Shown here: one piece after another, positions 6,463-7,397 of the stretch
How the letters are laid out: each line of letters starts with the position of its first letter
Numbering within the stretch: the stretch's first letter is position 1
The notes under the pieces: generated by a model
The model's input: the letters and a program-made list of their open reading frames with translations, nothing else
Database searches by the model: none
Told to the model about the DNA's origin: nothing
Made by a program: the position numbers and the translations under genes
Assembly: GCA_030424705.1 (NCBI GenBank)
Contig: JAUHWJ010000078.1
Coordinates: 1 to 7,397, forward strand
From: Alphaproteobacteria bacterium
Lineage (GTDB): Bacteria; Pseudomonadota; Alphaproteobacteria; Rhodobacterales; Rhodobacteraceae
Length of the DNA: 7,397 nucleotides
Reading direction: 5' to 3'

Positions 6463-6770
6463 CGACTTGCGCTCGCCAGCAGTCCGGCCTTGCCGAGCGC
6501 GCCCTCTAAAAAATCGTTGGCCAGCGTCAACTCGCCGATCTTCGCATGCAGGACCTTCACGTCGACCGCCGGAGCCGCGTCGGCCTTGGCGCCATCACCG
6601 AAGACCGCCGTCGCGCCCTCCAGAAGCTGGCCGCGCCATTGTGTGATCTGGTTCGCATGCACATCGAACTGCTGCGCCAGCTCCGCCAGCGTCTTCTCCC
6701 CCTTGATGGCCGCAATAGCCACCTTCGCCTTGAAGGCCGGGCTGTGGTTCCGGCGTGGTCGTTTCGTCAT
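6459..6770 (-). CDS. IS3-family transposase OrfA (HTH protein)
   Basis: This 103-residue protein binds the element's ends and is the N-terminal part of the frameshifted transposase. It begins MTKRPRRNHSPAFKAKVAIA, continues with AELAQQFDVHANQITQWR (helix-turn-helix of the HTH_Tnp_1 type), and ends in a likely leucine-zipper/coiled-coil stretch, VKVLHAKIGELTLANDFLEG. I chose ATG 6770 rather than the in-frame ATG at 6824 because GAGGAG lies five bases upstream (6781-6776) and because homologues begin at MTKRPRRNHSP. It overlaps orfB by four bases and is in the -1 phase relation to it. Confidence 0.92.
   Translation of the reverse strand: MTKRPRRNHSPAFKAKVAIAAIKGEKTLAELAQQFDVHANQITQWRGQLLEGATAVFGDGAKADAAPAVDVKVLHAKIGELTLANDFLEGALGKAGLLASASR
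6507..6513 (-). promoter_or_regulatory. Putative -1 ribosomal frameshift site T TTT TTA
   Basis: On the minus strand orfA codons 86-88 read GAT TTT TTA, giving a slippery heptamer T TTT TTA in the X XXY YYZ phase. The orfB frame is -1 to orfA and open from here to the orfB ATG, so slipping would continue as RGRARQGRTAGERKSMIDRS. This is the standard mode of transposase production in IS3 elements, although A-rich heptamers are more common. I did not establish a downstream stimulatory structure. Confidence 0.7.
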
Positions 6771-6835
6771 GATCGCTCCTCGCTTCTCGGCAATCTTCTT
6801 ACCGATATCGAGCGGCGTCACCACTCAGAGCTCCC

Positions 6836-6859
6836 GTTCAGATTTCCCGAGCCACCTCT
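6836..6859 (-). repeat. Inverted repeat, orfA-side end of the IS3 element
   Basis: Read inward on the minus strand: AGAGGTGGCTCGG, then GAAA, then TCTGAAC. It matches the other end in 20 of 24 positions, with the mismatches confined to the four-base centre. CTGAGTGG follows about eight bases further in. Confidence 0.85.
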
Positions 6860-6862
6860 CAG
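6860..6862. repeat. Target site duplication, right copy (CAG)
   Basis: This matches the CAG at 5566-5568. Joining base 5568 to base 6863 gives ATG AAC AGG CTG GTC, a continuous IS5 frame. Confidence 0.8.
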
Positions 6863-6899
6863 GCTGGTCTTCCACGAGCGCCGGGCAGCCATGGGGTGA
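6863..6899 (+). pseudogene. IS5-family transposase C-terminus, right part
   Basis: The frame resumed after the IS3 insertion reads (R)LVFHERRAAMG and then TGA at 6897-6899. Together with the left part it gives NITYNMNRLVFHERRAAMG, a typical end for this group of IS5-family transposases. It is too short to recognise alone; the call depends on the reconstructed junction. Confidence 0.8.
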
Positions 6900-7223
6900 G
6901 TCCGTCCGGAGCCGCCTGAAACGCACCGAAGCCGCCGCGGATCACCCCGATCCGGAGCAAAACACGGGCTGACGTCGTCCGGCGTCAGCCATGACGACCA
7001 GGCAAGCAGGTTCTTGCGGGTGTCCAGCTGCCAGACCCCGGCGGCCGTCGCCGGAGCCCTCACCGCAACCGCCTCCGACGATTCGCTCGATAAGGGCTTC
7101 GCGTCTCCGACAGCTGGCCCATCCGCGCCCTTCGGCGTAGCAGAAACGGCCGAGGCTCCAATCGCCGCCTGAATCTGTCCAGGCAAAGGGGCGCACTCCA
7201 CTTTCAGGGAACAGAGCACCCTT
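6900..7223. other. About 320 bp with no recognised gene
   Basis: The first 100-130 bases are probably the 3' non-coding end of the IS5 element; GGTTCTTGCGGGTGTCC near 7010-7026 could be its terminus, but no left end survives for comparison. After that, a + strand frame to a TGA at 7170-7172 is alanine- and threonine-rich and matches no family I know. Long minus-strand frames cross the region, but they run through several unrelated pieces, including the end of the IS3 element, and look like products of high GC. A hairpin lies at 6967-6990. I see no tRNA, promoter or CRISPR-like repeat. Confidence 0.5.
6967..6990. repeat. Perfect 8-bp hairpin with 8-base loop
   Basis: GGCTGACG, loop TCGTCCGG, then CGTCAGCC. 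It lies 68 bases after the IS5 transposase stop. A GC-rich hairpin with no T-run following it on either strand is at best a weak terminator; it could block read-through or be a structured IS end. Confidence 0.55.
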
Positions 7224-7311
7224 AACACCGATATCGGCGGCGGCTCCTCCTTCTCCATGCTGGCGACGATGCGCGCGGCCTATAAGATCGCGCAGCTCCG
7301 GGGGCGTGGCG
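7224..7311 (+). pseudogene. guaD: Guanine deaminase / amidohydrolase fragment
   Basis: The frame reads NTDIGGGSSFSMLATMRAAY then KIAQLRG. This closely follows the guanine deaminase (GuaD, amidohydrolase superfamily) segment GTDVGGGSSFSML.TM..AY..AQLRG, whose Asp is a metal ligand. The usual preceding residues (HCPTSN.FLGSG, then VALG) are not found, so homology starts at about 7221-7224. On the right it is cut at an IS3-like end at 7312, after QLRGRG. About 29 codons remain out of some 430. Guanine deaminase converts guanine to xanthine; this piece cannot function. The C-terminal part may lie beyond the neighbouring element, outside the window. Related chlorohydrolase-type amidohydrolases share this motif, so guaD is the best rather than the only reading. 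Confidence 0.65.
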
Positions 7312-7397
7312 TGAGGTGGTCCCCGAAAACCGGACACGTTGCTAAGCTTGCCGCCAACGATGACGAGGAAGAACAGCGTGGCTGGCAAACGAAAGAA
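7312..7397 (+). mobile_element. Start of another IS3-like element, cut by window edge
   Basis: The sequence starts TGAGGTGGTCCCCGAAAACC and continues GGACA (7312-7336), which has the TG start and CCCCGAAAACCGGACA core of many IS3-type terminal repeats and resembles the end at 5079-5103 (16 of 25 positions). It interrupts the guanine deaminase frame at precisely this point. An ATG follows 48 bases inside. The right end, duplication and most genes are not visible. Confidence 0.6.
7360..7397 (+). CDS. Putative OrfA start of the edge IS3-like element (partial)
   Basis: From ATG 7360 the frame reads MTRKNSVAGKRK to the window end. The short basic beginning and the position just inside a terminal repeat suit an OrfA protein of an IS3-type element, but twelve residues cannot prove it. 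No clear Shine-Dalgarno sequence precedes the ATG. Confidence 0.4.
   Translation, partial: MTRKNSVAGKRK

Larger units (their letters stand above)
5569..6859 (-). mobile_element. Complete IS3-family insertion sequence, 1291 bp
   Basis: The element is bounded by imperfect 24-bp inverted repeats (5569-5592 and 6836-6859), has a CAG duplication on both sides, and carries overlapping orfA and orfB on the minus strand. It is inserted in the C-terminal codons of an IS5-family transposase. Both genes are full length with no stop or frameshift other than the expected -1 orfA/orfB phase, so it is the youngest visible insertion among the nested pieces. Its outermost bases are AG/CT, not the usual TG/CA of IS3, so either the ends have drifted or the exact boundary is off by a base or so. 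One catalytic residue of OrfB is altered, so autonomous activity is doubtful. I do not assign a subgroup or named element. Confidence 0.88.

Noticed and set aside
6771..6824. Upstream ATG at 6824 as the orfA start
   Set aside because: It would begin next to the terminal repeat with residues not seen in homologues; the ATG at 6770 has a GAGGAG site and matches the usual MTKRPRRNHSP beginning.
7228..7237. CCGATATCGG palindrome as an operator
   Set aside because: It lies within the guaD-like coding fragment, where codons for T-D-I-G produce it; nothing else supports a regulatory role.
6818..7388. Two minus-strand frames (6818-7258 and 6942-7388) as hypothetical genes
   Set aside because: Between them they cross the IS3 end, the IS5 tail, the guaD fragment and the edge IS element; a real gene would not span these independent pieces.
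4501..7397. A CRISPR array, defence system or integron in the accessory half
   Set aside because: No regularly spaced repeats, no Cas, nuclease or toxin motifs and no integrase with attC sites were seen; all recognisable pieces are insertion sequences, a recombinase tail or a catabolic gene fragment.

Overview
The window is GC-rich throughout (codon third positions mostly G or C) and looks like an alphaproteobacterial accessory region. That placement is an inference from base composition and from the style of the insertion sequences; no ribosomal or taxonomic marker is present. It divides into a metabolic left half (1-4485) and an insertion-sequence graveyard (about 4500-7397).

Left half, all on the + strand: the 3' part of hyuA (2-1624, its 5' end outside the window), then hyuB two bases later (1627-3530), then a ten-helix EamA/DMT-type transporter (3580-4485). 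HyuA and HyuB are the two subunits of the ATP-dependent hydantoinase/5-oxoprolinase/caprolactamase superfamily. The substrate cannot be read from sequence; a transporter for the substrate or product would fit the position. hyuB is broken: its reading frame changes at about 2700, where a stretch of conserved family sequence also seems to be missing. This looks like an out-of-frame deletion, so the pathway is probably inactive here.

Right half: at least six mobile-element pieces lie end to end or nested. They are an IS6-family transposase 5' remnant with an in-frame stop (4712-about 4909, +); the 5' end of an IS3-family orfA with its terminal repeat (4932-5103, -); the C-terminal tail of a large serine recombinase (about 5104-5419, +); the C-terminus of an IS5-family transposase (about 5432-5568, resumed at 6863-6899, +); inside it, a structurally complete 1291-bp IS3-family element (5569-6859, genes on -) with 24-bp inverted repeats and a 3-bp target duplication; then about 320 bp with no recognised gene; a fragment of guanine deaminase (about 7224-7311, +); and the start of another IS3-like element running off the window (7312-7397).

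The complete IS3 element is the most informative object. Its orfA and orfB overlap by ATGA, and a T TTT TTA heptamer in the right phase would allow a -1 frameshifted OrfAB fusion. The second Asp of its DDE triad reads Glu, so it may no longer transpose. Removing the element plus one copy of the CAG duplication restores the IS5 frame exactly.

I found no CRISPR array, tRNA, rRNA, toxin-antitoxin pair, defence system or other clearly undescribed system. The interest lies in gene decay and element nesting.
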